A DNA stretch of 64,000 bases, taken from assembly GCA_011317545.1 (NCBI GenBank), contig WUJK01000006.1, positions 2,914,001-2,978,000 of the forward strand. The letters are read 5' to 3'. The notes beneath the pieces are model-generated. The model did not search any database and was not told the DNA's origin. It saw nothing but the letters and a program-made list of their open reading frames with translations. Both the position numbers and the translations under genes were made by a program. Within the stretch, counting starts at the first letter, position 1. Each line of letters begins with the position of its first letter. The DNA is from Coniella vitis (Eukaryota > Ascomycota > Sordariomycetes > Diaporthales > Schizoparmaceae). This document shows, in pieces, positions 1 to 12,994 of this stretch.

Positions 1-853
1 CTTGCCGTTTTTCTTTAGTATAAATAGGATTAGGTATCCTACTAGTAAATATAAAGGTCTAATATAGCCTTTCTTAAGATTTTCGTCGATATATTCTCTA
101 AATGCTTTAAGTTTATCTTTATCTAATCTATAAATAGGAAAGAACTTTAGTTATTCTCCTTCCTTAAGTAGGATCTCGTAATCGTATAGGCTATACTCTA
201 ATAGTCTATTATCGAATTTTCCTTAAAATAGTTTTATAAACTTCCGATATTCTTCTAGTATATCGGAGAGGTTTCTAAATATATCTTCGTCTTATATACT
301 TACTATTATAAGGAGATATCGTTATATATATTTAGTTCCTTCTTAAACTTATCGCGATAATATATCCTACTATTTATAGAATCCTATTATATCGTATCCT
401 AATCTGCTATATCCCTTCTTCTATTAGGTACTAACTATTATTAGATCCTTCTCTATAAGCTATCGAGGTTTATCGTATCTTAAGGTAGCTATTATCTTAG
501 CTCTTCTCGATTTAAAGGTATATATAAATTCGTTTAAGCCCCTATTATCTAGGTATTACTTAGTAACTAAATCCGATCCTATACCTTTAATTATAACCGT
601 TTCTCGGGTATCCGCTTTATCCTATAAAATATAGCTATTAGTCTAATCGATTCGAGGATTTTCCTTTCTTAACTATAATATACCTAAAGTTAGCTTATAT
701 TATACGGTATCCGTAATATCGAAGTTTATTAGTATCGTATATCCGTAGATTATAACTAGTAATTAATTAGATTCTATATCGATAATACCTTAGCCGTAAG
801 CGACTTCTATACCTTCTACGGTACTAAGTTTATAGGGTTCTACCTTCTTCTTC
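1..853 (-). mobile_element. Inverted, RIP-degraded fragment of Ty3/gypsy pol
   Basis: Read on the minus strand, this stretch repeats about 1432-2282 of the plus-strand copy that follows. It covers the end of the protease region and the start of the reverse transcriptase, ending at the window edge near the codons before the L-Y-I-N-Y-R motif. The frame is full of TAG/TAA and the sequence has almost no CpA or TpG, as expected after RIP. It abuts the plus-strand copy abruptly near 853-857, giving a head-to-head inverted arrangement with roughly 580 bp of unpaired sequence between the arms. No LTR lies at the junction, so this is a rearrangement or two truncated insertions, not an intact element. 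Confidence 0.85.
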
Positions 854-3800
854 TAATATACCACGCGATAAGTAAAATAGTACTAATATACGATACCCTA
901 GTATATACCTTATACGTAAGAAAAAGCGCTCGACTAGTATAGAATACGTAAATAGAAATAAAGGGAAAAGCTTATAAAGCCTACGTATATAGAACCTATA
1001 TACTATAGCTTCTATAAGCGCGCCGACTACGTAGAATACCTAGCGGATAAAGCGTATACCTACTATAACCTTAAGGATAATTAGCCCGGAGTATAGACTC
1101 TATATACCGAAGAAGAAAATTAAGCGCGCCTATAGCGATAGGCCGCAGTATATATACGATACGGAATATAATAAGCTAAGAACCTAATATAGATAGTAGC
1201 TCTTAGAGTATAATAAGAATAGTAGAACCTAAAAGGCAAGGATCGCTTATAAGGGATAATAAGCGATCAGGATTTATAGTAAAGTCCCTTTATACGATAG
1301 ATAGCTTAACGTACGAATATTTGAAAATCGTAGTACGAATTAACAATAAATACTATATAGCACTCCTAGACAACGGAGCGTAAGGAAACTTTATATCCCT
1401 AAGCGTTATTAATAGAGAACGGATACCTTAGAAGAAAAAGATAGAACCCTATAAACTTAGTACTATAGAAGGTATAGAAGTCGCTTATAGCTAAGGTATT
1501 ATTAATATAGAATCTAATTAATTACTAATTATAATCTACGGACGTATAATACTAATAAACTTCGATATTACGGATATTATATAATACGAGCTAATCTTAG
1601 ATATATTATAGTTAAGAAAGGAAAATCCTTAAATCGATTAGACTAATAGCTATATTTTATAGGATAAAGCGGATACTTAAGAAGCGGTTATAATTAAAGG
1701 CGTAGGATCGGATTTAGTTATTAAGCGATACCTAGATAATAGAGGCTTAAACGAATTTATATATACCTCTAAATCGAGAAGAGCTAAGGCGATAGCTACC
1801 CTAGGATATAATAAACCTCGATAGCTTATAGAGAAGGACTTAGCGATAGTTAGTATCTAATAGAATAAGGGATATAGTAGATTAGGATATAATATAATAG
1901 GATTCTATAGATAATAGGATATATTATCGCGGTAGGCTTAAGAAAGAACTAAGTATATATAACGATATCTCCTTATAATAGTAACTATATAAGACGAAGA
2001 TACGTTTAGAAACCTATCCGGTATATTAGAAGAATATCGGAAGTTTATAAAACTATTTTAAGGAAAATTCGATAATAGCCTATTAGAGCACGGCCTATAC
2101 AACTATAAGATCCTACTTAAGGAAGGAGAATAACTAAAGTTCTTTCCTATCTATAGATTAGATAAGGATAGACTTAAAGCATTTAGAGAATATATCGACG
2201 AAAACCTTAAGAAAGGCTATATTAGACCTTCGTATTTACTAATAGGATACCTAATCTTATTTATACTAAAGAAAAACGGTAAATTATAACTATATATTAA
2301 CTATCGGCAACTTAACGATATTATAATTAAGAATCGGTACCCCTTACCTCTCTTTAAAGAACTTAGAGATAAACTTAGAGGAGCTTAATAGTTTATAGCC
2401 TTCGACCTTAAGGAAGGATATATATATATTCGTATTAAACCCGGAGAAGAATAGAAAATAGCGTTTAGAATATACTATAGATATTTCGAATATCTTATTA
2501 TACTATTTGGACTTACTAACGCCCCTATATTATTCTAGGAAATAATAAACTTTATCTTACGTAAATACCTCGACTATTTTATAATCGCTTACCTAGATAA
2601 TATCCTTATTTATTTAAAGATATTCGAGGAATACTAGAAGTATATTATAATAATCCTATAAATCCTCTAAAATAATAAGATTTTAGTAGAACCTACTAAA
2701 TATAACTAGAATACTTAAGAAGTTAACTACCTTAGATATATTATTATATTAGGGTATATACGAATATAAAAAGATAAAGTATAGGTAGTTAGGGACTAGC
2801 CTATACCTTAGAACGTTAAGGATATTAGAGCCTTCTTAGGCTATATTAACTTCTACCGATAATTTATTAAGAACTATAGTAATATTATAGTATTATTTAT
2901 AGAACTTACGAAAAAGGATATTACCTTCGATTAGAATAAATAGGTATAGAAAGCCTTTAATATAATTAAGAATATAATTATATTAAAACTAATCCTAATC
3001 GAAATAGACTAAGATAAAGTTTTCGAGATCGAGATAAATATATTAGATTATATACTCGGTAGATAATTCGGATAATAAGACGATAAAGGATAACTATAAA
3101 TAGTTAGCAACTTTAGTAAGAAACTAAACGGATTAGAACTTAACTACGGAACGCCCGATTAGGAACTTATAGTAATAATAGAAGCCTTTAGGGAATAGGG
3201 ATACTATCTTATCGGCGCGAAATAATAAATTCTTATATATACGGATTATAAGAATCTCCAGGTATTTACCTTAATAAAGTAGCTTAATAAACGATAAGTT
3301 AAATAGTATAAATTTCTATTAGAATTCGACTTTAAGATTATCTACCGTAAAGGTAAAGAAAACGAATAAGTAAACGCTCTTAGCAAACGGTTAGATTATA
3401 AGGATAGTAATAATAAAGACTAAGATATTATAATAATCTTTAGGGAAGATTCGGAAGGTAACCTTATTATACTATCTATTATTAAGGAATTTAATATAAT
3501 ACTATATATCGAAGGAGAAATACCCGACCTTAATAATATAATAATATTAGAATAAAACGATTATATTAGAAGTATCTATAGTATATTAGTATATAAATAC
3601 TAAGGAATTAGAGTAACCTATAAAAGGATCTAACGTTATTAGAACCTATTAAACCTTAAGAAACGAATTATAGATATTATTAATAACTACGATATATATA
3701 AACGGAATAAGATAGAATAGTATAAACCTTATAGATTACTATAACCTCTACTAATATCTATAACTATTTAGTTATTTATTAATCTAAACTTTATTATTAA

Positions 3801-4849
3801 GCTACCTCCCTTATAAGAACCCTTAACTTAGGTATAATACGATAATATCTTAATAGTAGTTTATAGATTAAGCAAATATATATACTTCCTATTATATAAG
3901 GAAAATAGTACTATAGAAGAATTCGTATATATATTCCTCCGTATTATTATCGCTAACTACGGAATACCTTAGGAAATTATATTAGATAAAGATAGAAAAT
4001 TTATATTAAAATTCTAGATCTTACTTACTTAATACCTCGGAACGATATAACGTATATCTACGGCATTTTATCCTTAAATAGACGGATAAATAGAGCGTAT
4101 TAACTAGATTATAGAATAGTATCTATAATATTATATTAATTATAAATAAGATAATTAGATCGAACTCTTACTTATAGTATAATTCGCTTATAATAGTATA
4201 GATATAACGAGTATAAGAAAATTATTATTCTTCCTATTCTATAGATATAACCCTACGGTATATTACGAAATACTATTAGGTAGAAACGTAGAAACGGCAG
4301 ATTAATATGCTAAAAGAATTAAGTAATCGTACGAAGATGCTCGATATATACTCTAGGACGTTAAAGAATAAATAACGAAATACGCTAATTAGAAAAGCAT
4401 TAAGAGATTAATCCTATAGAAGGGAGATAAAATCTACCTTAACCGTAAAAGTATTAAAACTATTAAACCTAGCGATAAACTCGATTATAAAAAACTCGGA
4501 CCTTATAAAATTATATAATAGATTTTATTAGTTAACTATAAATTAGAAATCCTATATATACGCCTATACCTAGTCTTCTATATTTTACTTCTAGAACTAG
4601 CACTAATAGACGTAGAACTCTCGTATAATATAGATATTATCGAACCAGAATAAGGCATTATCTTAAAACTAAAAGTTTTAATAGAAAGATAAAGACGGTT
4701 ACGTTACTCGGTTTTCTTCGAACGCGATTTCTAGATACCTATAGATATAACGAATTAGGAAGGCATAATCCGGAGTAAGAATATTAGGCAGGACTACTTA
4801 CGGAAATACTATAGATCTTTAGGGATAAAGACCGATAAAAGGGAGATAA
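854..4849 (+). mobile_element. Ty3/gypsy chromovirus copy A, 5'-truncated internal region (relic)
   Basis: This is a plus-strand gag-pol remnant without 5' LTR or gag. Visible in order are a retropepsin-like stretch (about 1330-1500), reverse transcriptase with the NYRQLND...NRYPLPL signature near 2300-2350 and a Y-L-D-N motif at 2590-2601 (second catalytic Asp changed to Asn), RNase H near 3020-3360, and integrase about 3500-4300. Stops are TAG/TAA at expected Trp/Gln/Arg positions. Compared with copy B, it diverges just after the end of the integrase tail (about 4650): the chromodomain and the antisense ORF of the 3' region are missing and only about 200 bp remain before the LTR. It is dead as an element and was probably deleted before or after insertion. 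Confidence 0.88.
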
Positions 4850-5328
4850 TATTATAACCTATAGTTATATAGGTTATAGGAATAGGCTAGCGTAACTATA
4901 TATTAGTAAATCGGAACCTTAACGGACCGATAGGGATCTCTTATATAAGAATATAGAGCGGTATAATTAGGGTTAGGGTTAGATTACTTTAATAATTAAG
5001 ATAGTTAGAGCGATAATAATCTAAATAATCTAAATAAGCTAACGCTCTTATCGCTCTAAGTAATCTAAGGATCTATACTTATTATAGATAGGAAATAATA
5101 GAAGGATATAAGGATAGGAGTTTATAGCTTAATATTAGATAGTTTCCTTATAATCTTTAGTTATAAATCTAAGTATTATTTTATATAATAGGGTAATCCC
5201 TCTTAATTACTTATAATACTTAATATTACTCGATAACGTACGAAGACTTAAAGGTAATACTTCCCTACCTGCTAATATATAACTTATAAGTATTTCCAGA
5301 ATCCGGGATTTAAGCAAGGTTTATTATA
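4850..5328 (+). repeat. 3' LTR of copy A (core variant 1)
   Basis: The LTR starts with TATTATAACC and ends with TTATTATA, ends shared with the LTRs of B, C and E. The middle (about 4945-5090) is unlike theirs. It holds TTAGGGTTAGGGTTA at about 4970 and an inverted-repeat-rich AGCGATAA/TTATCGCT segment. The sequence after 5328 belongs to an unrelated gypsy element (F), so A inserted into F's RNase H region. Confidence 0.85.
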
Positions 5329-7430
5329 TATATTATATACGATAAGGAGCTATTAGCTATAATTTCTTACCTTAAGGTATAATTATTTAACCTTTATAAT
5401 ATATACCGTCCGTTTATAATATTTACCGATTATAAGGGCCTAGAGTATTTTATAATACTACGCTTAATCTCGGAGTAGTAAGTATATTAAGCCGAACTTT
5501 TATCTCTTTTTCGTTTTTATCCTAAATATTAGTTAGGCCGGTTAGTTAATCGCCCTAATACGCTCTTAAGGCGGGGGTAGGATATTATCGGGCCTATAAA
5601 GGAAATAGCTAGGGTTTTCTAGCTTATCTTTATTTCTAAATTCTCGCTTCGGGTTAGGGGCCGGATAACCTATAACGCCTTTATATTATATCTGCTTAAG
5701 GACCGCCTTAACTCCGATAATAAAGCGCTTTATTTTTATATATCTTCCTACTTAAGGTTTACTAGGGCTTTATACTATATTAAGGCTTAAATAGTATTAT
5801 ACGTTATTATAGCCCTTTTATTATTAGGAAGCGCGCTATTCTATAATAAGATATTCTAAGCTTTATAGGATAAGGCTATTAAGCGTAATTAAAACTATAT
5901 AAAGAGAATAAAAGCGGTATAAGAAGGTATATAATAATCCCTAGTAAAGACTAAGACTTATAAGTAAATTAGAGATTATAATATTAATAATTATAATATT
6001 TTATTATATTAAGGATATATTTAGCTCCCGAAATAGGAACTTCTAACGATAATTATACTTTAAAGGGTATATAACTCGCCTTTTAATAGGTACCCTAATA
6101 TTAGCGTAATATTCGTAATTCTACACTATAATTATTACTAATATAATATATCCTATAATATAAAGGCCTTTAATAAGGCTTATAACGTTTACTACCGAAT
6201 TAATTATTTAAGATACCGCTATTAGGGGTTATTATAGCCCCTACCTATTCCTAATCGCTTTTAGAAATAGGTTATTATTAACTTTAAAGTAGAACTCCTA
6301 GCCTATAAGAAGGAGTATCTATAATTCCTTATAATTATTATTAACTAGCTTTCTAAATATATATAGCTAAAGGTTATAATCTTTATATCGGTAAAAGTAT
6401 ATATTATATAGTTTATTAAGGTTTAATAGTAGTTTAGAGGTTTTCTAGAAATAATTATAAGCGATTATAGCTCGGATTAAGTCGGCTCCTTCTAATTTAT
6501 ACTTTATATTAAGCTAAATATTTATTAATCGCTATCGACCGCCTTCTACTTTAAAACTAATAAGGGGATAGAAAGGGAGAATTAGGAGGTTTAGAAATAC
6601 CTTAGGGTATATATCGGATTCTCTTAATTTAATTAATTATCCTATCTTATAGCTACTTAGCTTATATTTAATAATCGGGACTCCTTTATAATAGGTATTA
6701 ATATTAATAGATTATTAAATAGTTTTAATATTAACCCCCTACCGAAGTTATTATTAAAAGCTATCTTTATAATAATAGGTCGGGGCTATATTATTACCTT
6801 TTTAGAATATTTATTTAGTAATATAGAGATAGCTTAAGCTATTATAATATATACCTAGTAGCGATAAAAGGATAGCGTAAATAAGATACGCCGGCTTATA
6901 TATAAATTCGAGGTAAATAACTTAGTTTAGCTATTATTATATAATATTAAAACGAATAGGCTTAATAAGAAGCTTAATTAGCTTTATAATAGGTATTAAG
7001 TTATAACTATTCCGTTACCTCTTATTATTATATTAGATATACCGATAGGGGTTTATCCTACCTTCTATATAAAGCTAGTAAAGCTCGATAGGGGTATATC
7101 CCTATTATTATAGAATATAATAGATATATATCCCGCGCTTATCCTAATTCCTAATAGCTTAGGTATTATTATAAAGGAGTTCTATATAGAGGAAATCCTT
7201 ATAGTTAAGAATAGGCCTAGGCGTAGTAAGTATAGGTTAGCTTTAATTAAATAAAAGGGCTATAATAAGCTTATATAGGAGCTATTAGATACGGTTATGA
7301 ATATAAAGGTATTAGATATATTTAAGGTAAAATAGGGTAATATTTATATTAATAATAGCCTAATTCGGATTATATAATATAAGTATATTAGGGCCGCTTT
7401 ATTATTATAAAACTAACTATTTATTTATAA
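5329..7430 (+). mobile_element. Second Ty3/gypsy lineage F: RNase H, integrase and chromodomain remnant
   Basis: The plus-strand reading begins in mid RNase H with Y-D-K-E-L-L-A-I, followed by F-T-D-Y-K-G-L-E-Y-F near 5430. An integrase follows, including a GLL*PLPIP motif near 6220-6250 and a SLSTAFYF motif near 6530, and then an SH3-like tail. A chromodomain-like stretch (YRLALIK*KGYNK) lies near 7225-7275. The frame is interrupted mostly by TAG. This is distinct from the A/B/C lineage by sequence. The 5' part lies beyond the copy A insertion and is not recognised in the window. No LTR could be delimited at its 3' side. Confidence 0.75.
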
Positions 7431-9293
7431 TCGATTATTAAGCGTTTATAAGCTAACTTCTATTATCTTTATCTTAAATATTATTATCCTTATAGCTACC
7501 TTTATATATATCGTTATAATTATCTTTATAATTTAGATAGGGGTTATTATTATCGGCCTTATTATAAGTACGGATAATAGCTATCTTATAACCGCCCGAG
7601 TCGAGCTAATAAATATAGGGAAAATAGGGGGCTAGCTAGTTTTAGATAAGGGGGCGATAATTAATAGGCTTATAGGGGGAGTTATACGTTTAGCTATTAT
7701 TACTATAGGACCGGTTATACTTATTAGAAGATTATATAATAAATTAATATATAATTTTACTAAAAACCTAGGTTTAAAGTATATTATATTCGTTATAACG
7801 CCGATAGCTAGCTTCCTCGGCCTTATTATAGCGGCGGTAGTTAATATAATCGGTTATAATACGCTTATCGGTAATAGTATTATAGTATTTAAGCTTATTT
7901 ATAAATATTATAATATACTAGCTAAGAGTATTAATATCGATAGTAATCTAATTATTATTAATATTAAATTAATTATAGCGTATAAGGGTATAATTAGTAG
8001 GGGTAATAGGTATAAGGTTATAATAGTTATAAAGAGGGCTGCGACGGCTATTATTATAACTATATAGGGGGGTATAAGGGTCCTTAATAAATTTAGGTAT
8101 AATAGTCTAAGGGCGATAATAAGCGTTCTAAGCGGTATTAAAGGCGGCCTCTTAATCCTAACGGGCTTATAGAAAATCGGGTATAAAAATAGGATAGTAA
8201 GTATACTTCTTAGTATATATATTATTATTATCGCTAGTATTATTATTACTATTATTATTCTTATCGCTTTAGGGGATAATATAATTACCGCTATTAACCG
8301 TTATCTTAATTCTATTATAATAGGCTTATAAAAGGGCCGAAATAGCGTATAATTAATCGATATTAGTATACTTTTTATATATTTTACGGTAATAGCTATA
8401 ATATTTATTAGATATAAGCTAATAATCGAGCTTACCGGTATAAAAATAACCGTTAATATAATTAAAATAGGAATATCTCTTACGCTTAATAAGGCGTTTC
8501 TCCTCCTTATTATTATTTCTATTAATAAGGAACGATCCGATAGCGGTCGGGGGCTTATTATTATTCGGTCGACGGGGTAGTTTACTACCGCTTATAATAA
8601 TAGTATTACCTTAAACGGTTATATTGATAACGGTTATTATTATCGCTATTATTAGCTATTAATACTCGATAGGGGGAATTAGTAATACTAACTATTAAAT
8701 TAAGATAAATAGAAGGTTTTATAATATTTAGTTATTAGTTAGATTAATAGAATATTAAATTAAAATAGGATTATTAGGAAGGGAGTTAAGAAGTAAGGAG
8801 GAGGGCTAAGGTACGATTAATTTATACTAAAGTCTTATATACTACCTAGTAATTAGACTTTAACTAGCTTCGTAAGGGTAATATATATTAGGCCCCGACC
8901 GCTTTAATAGAATACGCTATATAAAAGAGTTTTAGAGCTTAAAACCTCTTTATTAATAAAGCTATTAGACTCGATCTATAATAGGCGTTATTTAGGTAGC
9001 GATAGGGGATATTAATAGCTGATTTTATATATTATAGAGTTCTATTCTAGGCTTTATAAGGGCCTATACGGGTATAAGCCGATAAAGTATAGCGCGATAT
9101 AGCGCCCCTTTATTACCGGTATAAGGGTATCGCTATTATTATCCTATATTATTAATAGTTATTATTCTCGGCTATCCTCGGCCGCTATATATACCCTTAA
9201 AGTTCGCTAGCTAAGAAAGGGGCTTACGTTTAGGTATAATTATACTCTCTAGGGCGCCCTTTTAGGGTCCGAGACGTTAAAGGAGGGGGCTTT
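7431..9293. other. RIP-degraded DNA, unassigned, possible retropepsin-like segment
   Basis: No gene can be called here. On the plus strand, an unusually long stretch without many stops runs about 7560-8340. It includes L-V-L-D-K-G-A-I-I-N at 7636-7665, which resembles the D-S/T-G-A active site of retroviral-type aspartic proteases, followed by a Y-N-T-L-I-G motif near 7858-7875. This could be a protease-bearing piece of another retroelement or of a host gene family, heavily RIP'd. Downstream to 9293 I see only AT-rich RIP'd sequence with no recognisable domain. Confidence 0.35.
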
Positions 9294-9370
9294 TTATAAA
9301 CCCGTATTAAGCACGCTTAGTACGTAGTTAGCTATATATAGATATATAGTAATAGTCTAGTTATTAGTAT
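9294..9370 (+). repeat. Left arm of a long-distance inverted repeat
   Basis: This stretch is closely matched by the reverse complement of 33005-33079, including the shared blocks AAGCACGCTTAGTA and TAGTTAGCTATATA. The two arms flank the whole LTR-E/C/B/D nest at a distance of about 24 kb. They could be terminal inverted repeats of an older DNA transposon interrupted by the retroelements, or two inverted copies of a dispersed repeat. Confidence 0.6.
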
Positions 9371-10152
9371 ATAACTCTCTCTTCTTTATAGTTAGAATAA
9401 TATATTATAGCACCTATTAGTAACTATTACTTATAGGTCTAGCCTATTATATCGTAGCGTTAGGCGCTGCTAACGTATTCTAATCCGTACCCTTAAATAA
9501 AGGATCCTATATAGATAGTATAGCCTCCTTAGACGAAATAGCTTAAATAGTCTTAGTAATACGCTCCCGCTCCTCCTCCTCTAACCCAGTATTTACTAGT
9601 TTTACGCTTTTCTCCTAAAGAAAACGGCGCTACTTCTTTAAACAAGCTAAACGAGATAGAGATTTATTTAACTAAGCCTAGAGTTTAGCTAAACGAGTCT
9701 CCTCTTAAAGCTCCCGACTATTAATCCGAGATAGCTTATTAGTAATACGGGATACTAGGGAAACTATATTAGTAAGAAAACTAGAATAATAACAAAAGGA
9801 GAATACCTATACGAAGACGTAGGAATATAGTTTCCGTCGTATAAACGACTACGCTTTATATACTAAGTATAACTCTTTATACTATCTGCTACCTAGTATA
9901 CTAAACCTTCCTCTAAATATAGAGAGTAAGGTATAACCTTAAACCTACTAGTCTTAATATAGTGGAAACGTTCGATATAAGTAAGACGCTTTTTGGATAA
10001 AGATAAAGATCCAGAATTTGTACTATACGGTTTTATAATTCTTAACGATATAACGAATTAAGAAGGTATAATCCGGAGAAAGAATATTAGGTAGGATTAC
10101 TTATAGAAATACTATAGGTCTTTAGGGATAAAGACTAATAGAAGGGAGATAA
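9371..10152 (-). mobile_element. 3' region of gypsy element E with antisense ORF relic
   Basis: This lies directly upstream of LTR E. From about 10070 to 10152 it is nearly identical to the pre-LTR segments of copies A, B and C, which ties it to the same chromovirus family. The portion about 9530-10030 reads best on the minus strand as a Glu/Arg/Lys-rich stretch, in the same position as the antisense coiled-coil ORFs of B and C but more diverged. No pol sequence of E is left, and the left boundary is uncertain. Confidence 0.5.
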
Positions 10153-10493
10153 TATTATAACCTATGATTATATAGGTTATAGGAATAGGCTAGCGTAACT
10201 ATATACTAGCAAATCGGAACCTTAACGGACCGATAGGGGATACTTATATAAGCGGACCTACTCCTTATTAGGGGCTTCCTAATAAGGAGTAGGGAAGGAT
10301 TAGATAATCCTAGAAAGGAAACGGATTAATTAGGAATCGGGTTATAATTGCTTACTAAGCCTTAGTAAGCACTAGTAAGCCTTAGTAAGCATTACTAAGC
10401 ACGGAAGGGCAAGGTCTATTATAATAGTAATAACGGAAGGATATAAGGATAATAGATTCCCTAGCTATTAGATAGTTTTCCTTATAGTCTTTA
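10153..10493 (+). repeat. LTR E, left part (core variant 2), split by element C
   Basis: The LTR begins TATTATAACC and carries the shared 5' block of the A/B/C LTRs. Its core has a perfect-looking inverted repeat (ACTCCTTATTAGG...CCTAATAAGGAGT, about 10260-10291) and alternating CTTACTAAGC/CTTAGTAAGC palindromes (about 10349-10401). It stops at CTTTA, exactly where element C begins, and continues at 32830. Confidence 0.88.
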
Positions 10494-10978
10494 TATTATA
10501 ACCCACGGTTATATAGGTCACAGGAACAGGCCAGCGTAACTATATACTAGCAAATCGGAACCTTAACGGACCGATAGGGATCTCTTATATAACCAGGTTA
10601 TATAGGATAATATAGTTAGGGTTAGGGTTATACGAACTAATTAGGAATAGATTATTAAGATTATTAGATAATCTAGCAGAGTCGGATTATTAGGATCGTA
10701 AGATAATCCAAATAATCCAAGGTTAAATAAGGAATTTAATATAGAATAACGAAAGGATATAAGGACGATGGATTTCCTAGCTATTAGATAGTTTTCCTTA
10801 TAGTCTTTAGTTATAAATCTAAGTATTATTTTATATAATAGGGTAATCCCTCTTAATTACTTATAATACTTAATATTACTCGATAATATACGAAGATTTA
10901 AAGGTAATACTTCCCCACCTGCTAATATACAACTTATAGGTACTTCCAGAATCCGGGATTTAGGTAAGGATTATTATA
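10494..10978 (+). repeat. 5' LTR of element C (485 bp, core variant 3)
   Basis: The LTR runs from TATTATAACC to GATTATTATA, the same length (485 bp) as the 3' LTR at 32345-32829 and with the same core, including TTAGGGTTAGGGTTA near 10616. The flanking five bases CTTTA at 10489-10493 recur at 32830-32834 as the target-site duplication. Differences between the two LTRs are mostly C/T and G/A, as RIP would produce. Confidence 0.92.
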
Positions 10979-12471
10979 TTTTTATAACTCTTATTTAGGA
11001 CAGTCTATATATACCTCTTAGGTAATATTAAGTATAGTAATAGCTCCTTAAATTCCCACCCTATCTACTTTAGGCGAAGGACGTTACTAGATCGTAACTT
11101 AGGAAGATATAATACGCTAATTAATCGAACTTATCTAATAACTTATTATACTCTAGCAGAATTAGGAGTAGTAGAATCGTACTATCCGTAGGTAAGCCTA
11201 ATAGTTCGAATAATACTAGGCTATAGCTATTACGCCCCTAGCGCTTATTATTCGAAATACCGGTAACGGCTATAAGATAAATAAACCTACTATATACGAC
11301 GGCAATTAAAAGACGCTTTAAGGGTTCCTTACCTATTATAAGGCGTACTTCCTATATAATATAGCGTAATTTACTATTAAACCCGATAAAGTTATCCTAG
11401 CTAATATACGATTCGAAAAGGATATACTTATTTAGTACGAACCCTTACTTCGTAACTATATTAAATACCTAGGTAACCTCGATTAACGTAAGACGATTAC
11501 TAAGAATATATTCGATTCGTTCGTAGGGTTCGAACGTATCCTTAAGGAAATATTTAGCGATCCTAACGAAGAACGGACTATAATATAATAACTTATAGAA
11601 CTTAAGTAGAATAAGTCTGCTTTAGCCTATATAGTCCGCTTTAAGTAACTCTTAGTACGCCTCCCTTAGGAAGATAAGAACCTTATAGAATACTACTATA
11701 GAGGATTTAAGGATAAGGTTAAGGATGAAATCTCTAAGTAGGATTAGCCTAAAGATTTTACGATATTTAGTAATAATACTATCCGTATCGATAACCGTCT
11801 CTACGAAAAACGTATAGAGAAAAGTAAGAAAGGAGGAAGCTATACTATATAGAGGAATTACGCTAATATAGGACGACGGATTTAATAGATAACTAACCGT
11901 AGTTTCTAGTAATAAGGTATAGCAGTTAGCGGTACTATATATATAGAATTTATAGAGCTCGATATAGCTTAGCGTAAACCTATAAGCAAGGAATACTTTA
12001 ACTATAGTAAGATAGGCTACTTCGTACGAGAATACCGATAACCTAAGAAACCTATAGAATTTAAGAAAGTCCCCGAAGGACGATAAGCTAATATTATAAT
12101 ATATAAGACTACGGACTCCCCTCCTAGCTAGAACTAGCTTCTAGAGTAAATATCGGATAACTCCGATTATAGACTCCTTAACTAGACCTTTTATTATAAG
12201 GATAATTATATAATATACCTCTTAGTAAAGTAAGGCTTAGGATAATTCCCTTAGAAACCTTATAAGGAACGATAAATTATAATTACCTAGAGGATACCCC
12301 TCCTAACGGATATTTTATAGAGTAATATTACGGAAATTACGGAATAATAGGAAACGCTTAATATCGGTTAGAGTATTAGTACCTAAACTATTAATAAAGA
12401 AATAAGCTTAGAACTAGAAAGCTTTATAAACGAAGATACCGATAAAGGAGATATATACTACCTTATCTATA
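10979..12471 (+). mobile_element. Element C internal part 1: gag relic
   Basis: The plus-strand frame reads as a chromovirus Gag: a KPTIYDGN start of the capsid-like region near 11295, then S-D-P-N-E-E-R-T near 11560, G-F-K-D-K-V-K-D-E-I-S-K near 11705, and a zinc knuckle near 11990-12050. The knuckle cysteines have become Tyr (TGC/TGT to TAC/TAT), a RIP signature, whereas copy B keeps them. The reading is cut at 12471 by insertion of element B, with CTATA (12467-12471) repeated at 20084-20088 after it. Confidence 0.85.
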
Positions 12472-12942
12472 TATTATAACCCATGAACATGCAGGTTATA
12501 GGAACAGGCCAGCGTAACCATATGCCAGCAAATCGGAACCGCAACGGACCGATGGGGATCTCTTATATAAGGATATCTGGACACTCATGGTGACATAATC
12601 AGGGTTAGGGTCTTGATAGTTGCACGATCGATAGAATCGATATCGACTATATCGACTGGCACACTATAGATCGATAGGATCGATATCGACTATATCGACT
12701 TACTAGGATAACAGAAGGATATAAGGACAGGAGTTTATAGCTTAATATTAGATAGTTTCCTTATAGTCTTTAGTTGTAAATCTAAGTATTATTTTATATA
12801 ATAGGGTATTCCCTCTTAATTACTTGTGATACTTAATATTACTCGATAACGTACGAAGACTTAAAGGTAATACTTCCCTATCCTACTAATATACAACTTA
12901 TAGGTACTTCCAGAATCAGGGACTTAGGCAAGGATCATTATA
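12472..12942 (+). repeat. 5' LTR of element B (core variant 4)
   Basis: It begins TATTATAACC and ends ATCATTATA. The core (about 12565-12710) has AGGGTTAGGGT and a twice-repeated GATCGATAGNATCGATATCG motif. The 3' LTR at 19612-20083 has the same core, with C-to-T/G-to-A differences throughout. Confidence 0.92.
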
Positions 12943-12994
12943 TTTTCATAACTCTTATTCAGGACGGTCTATATATACCTCTTAGGCAATATTA

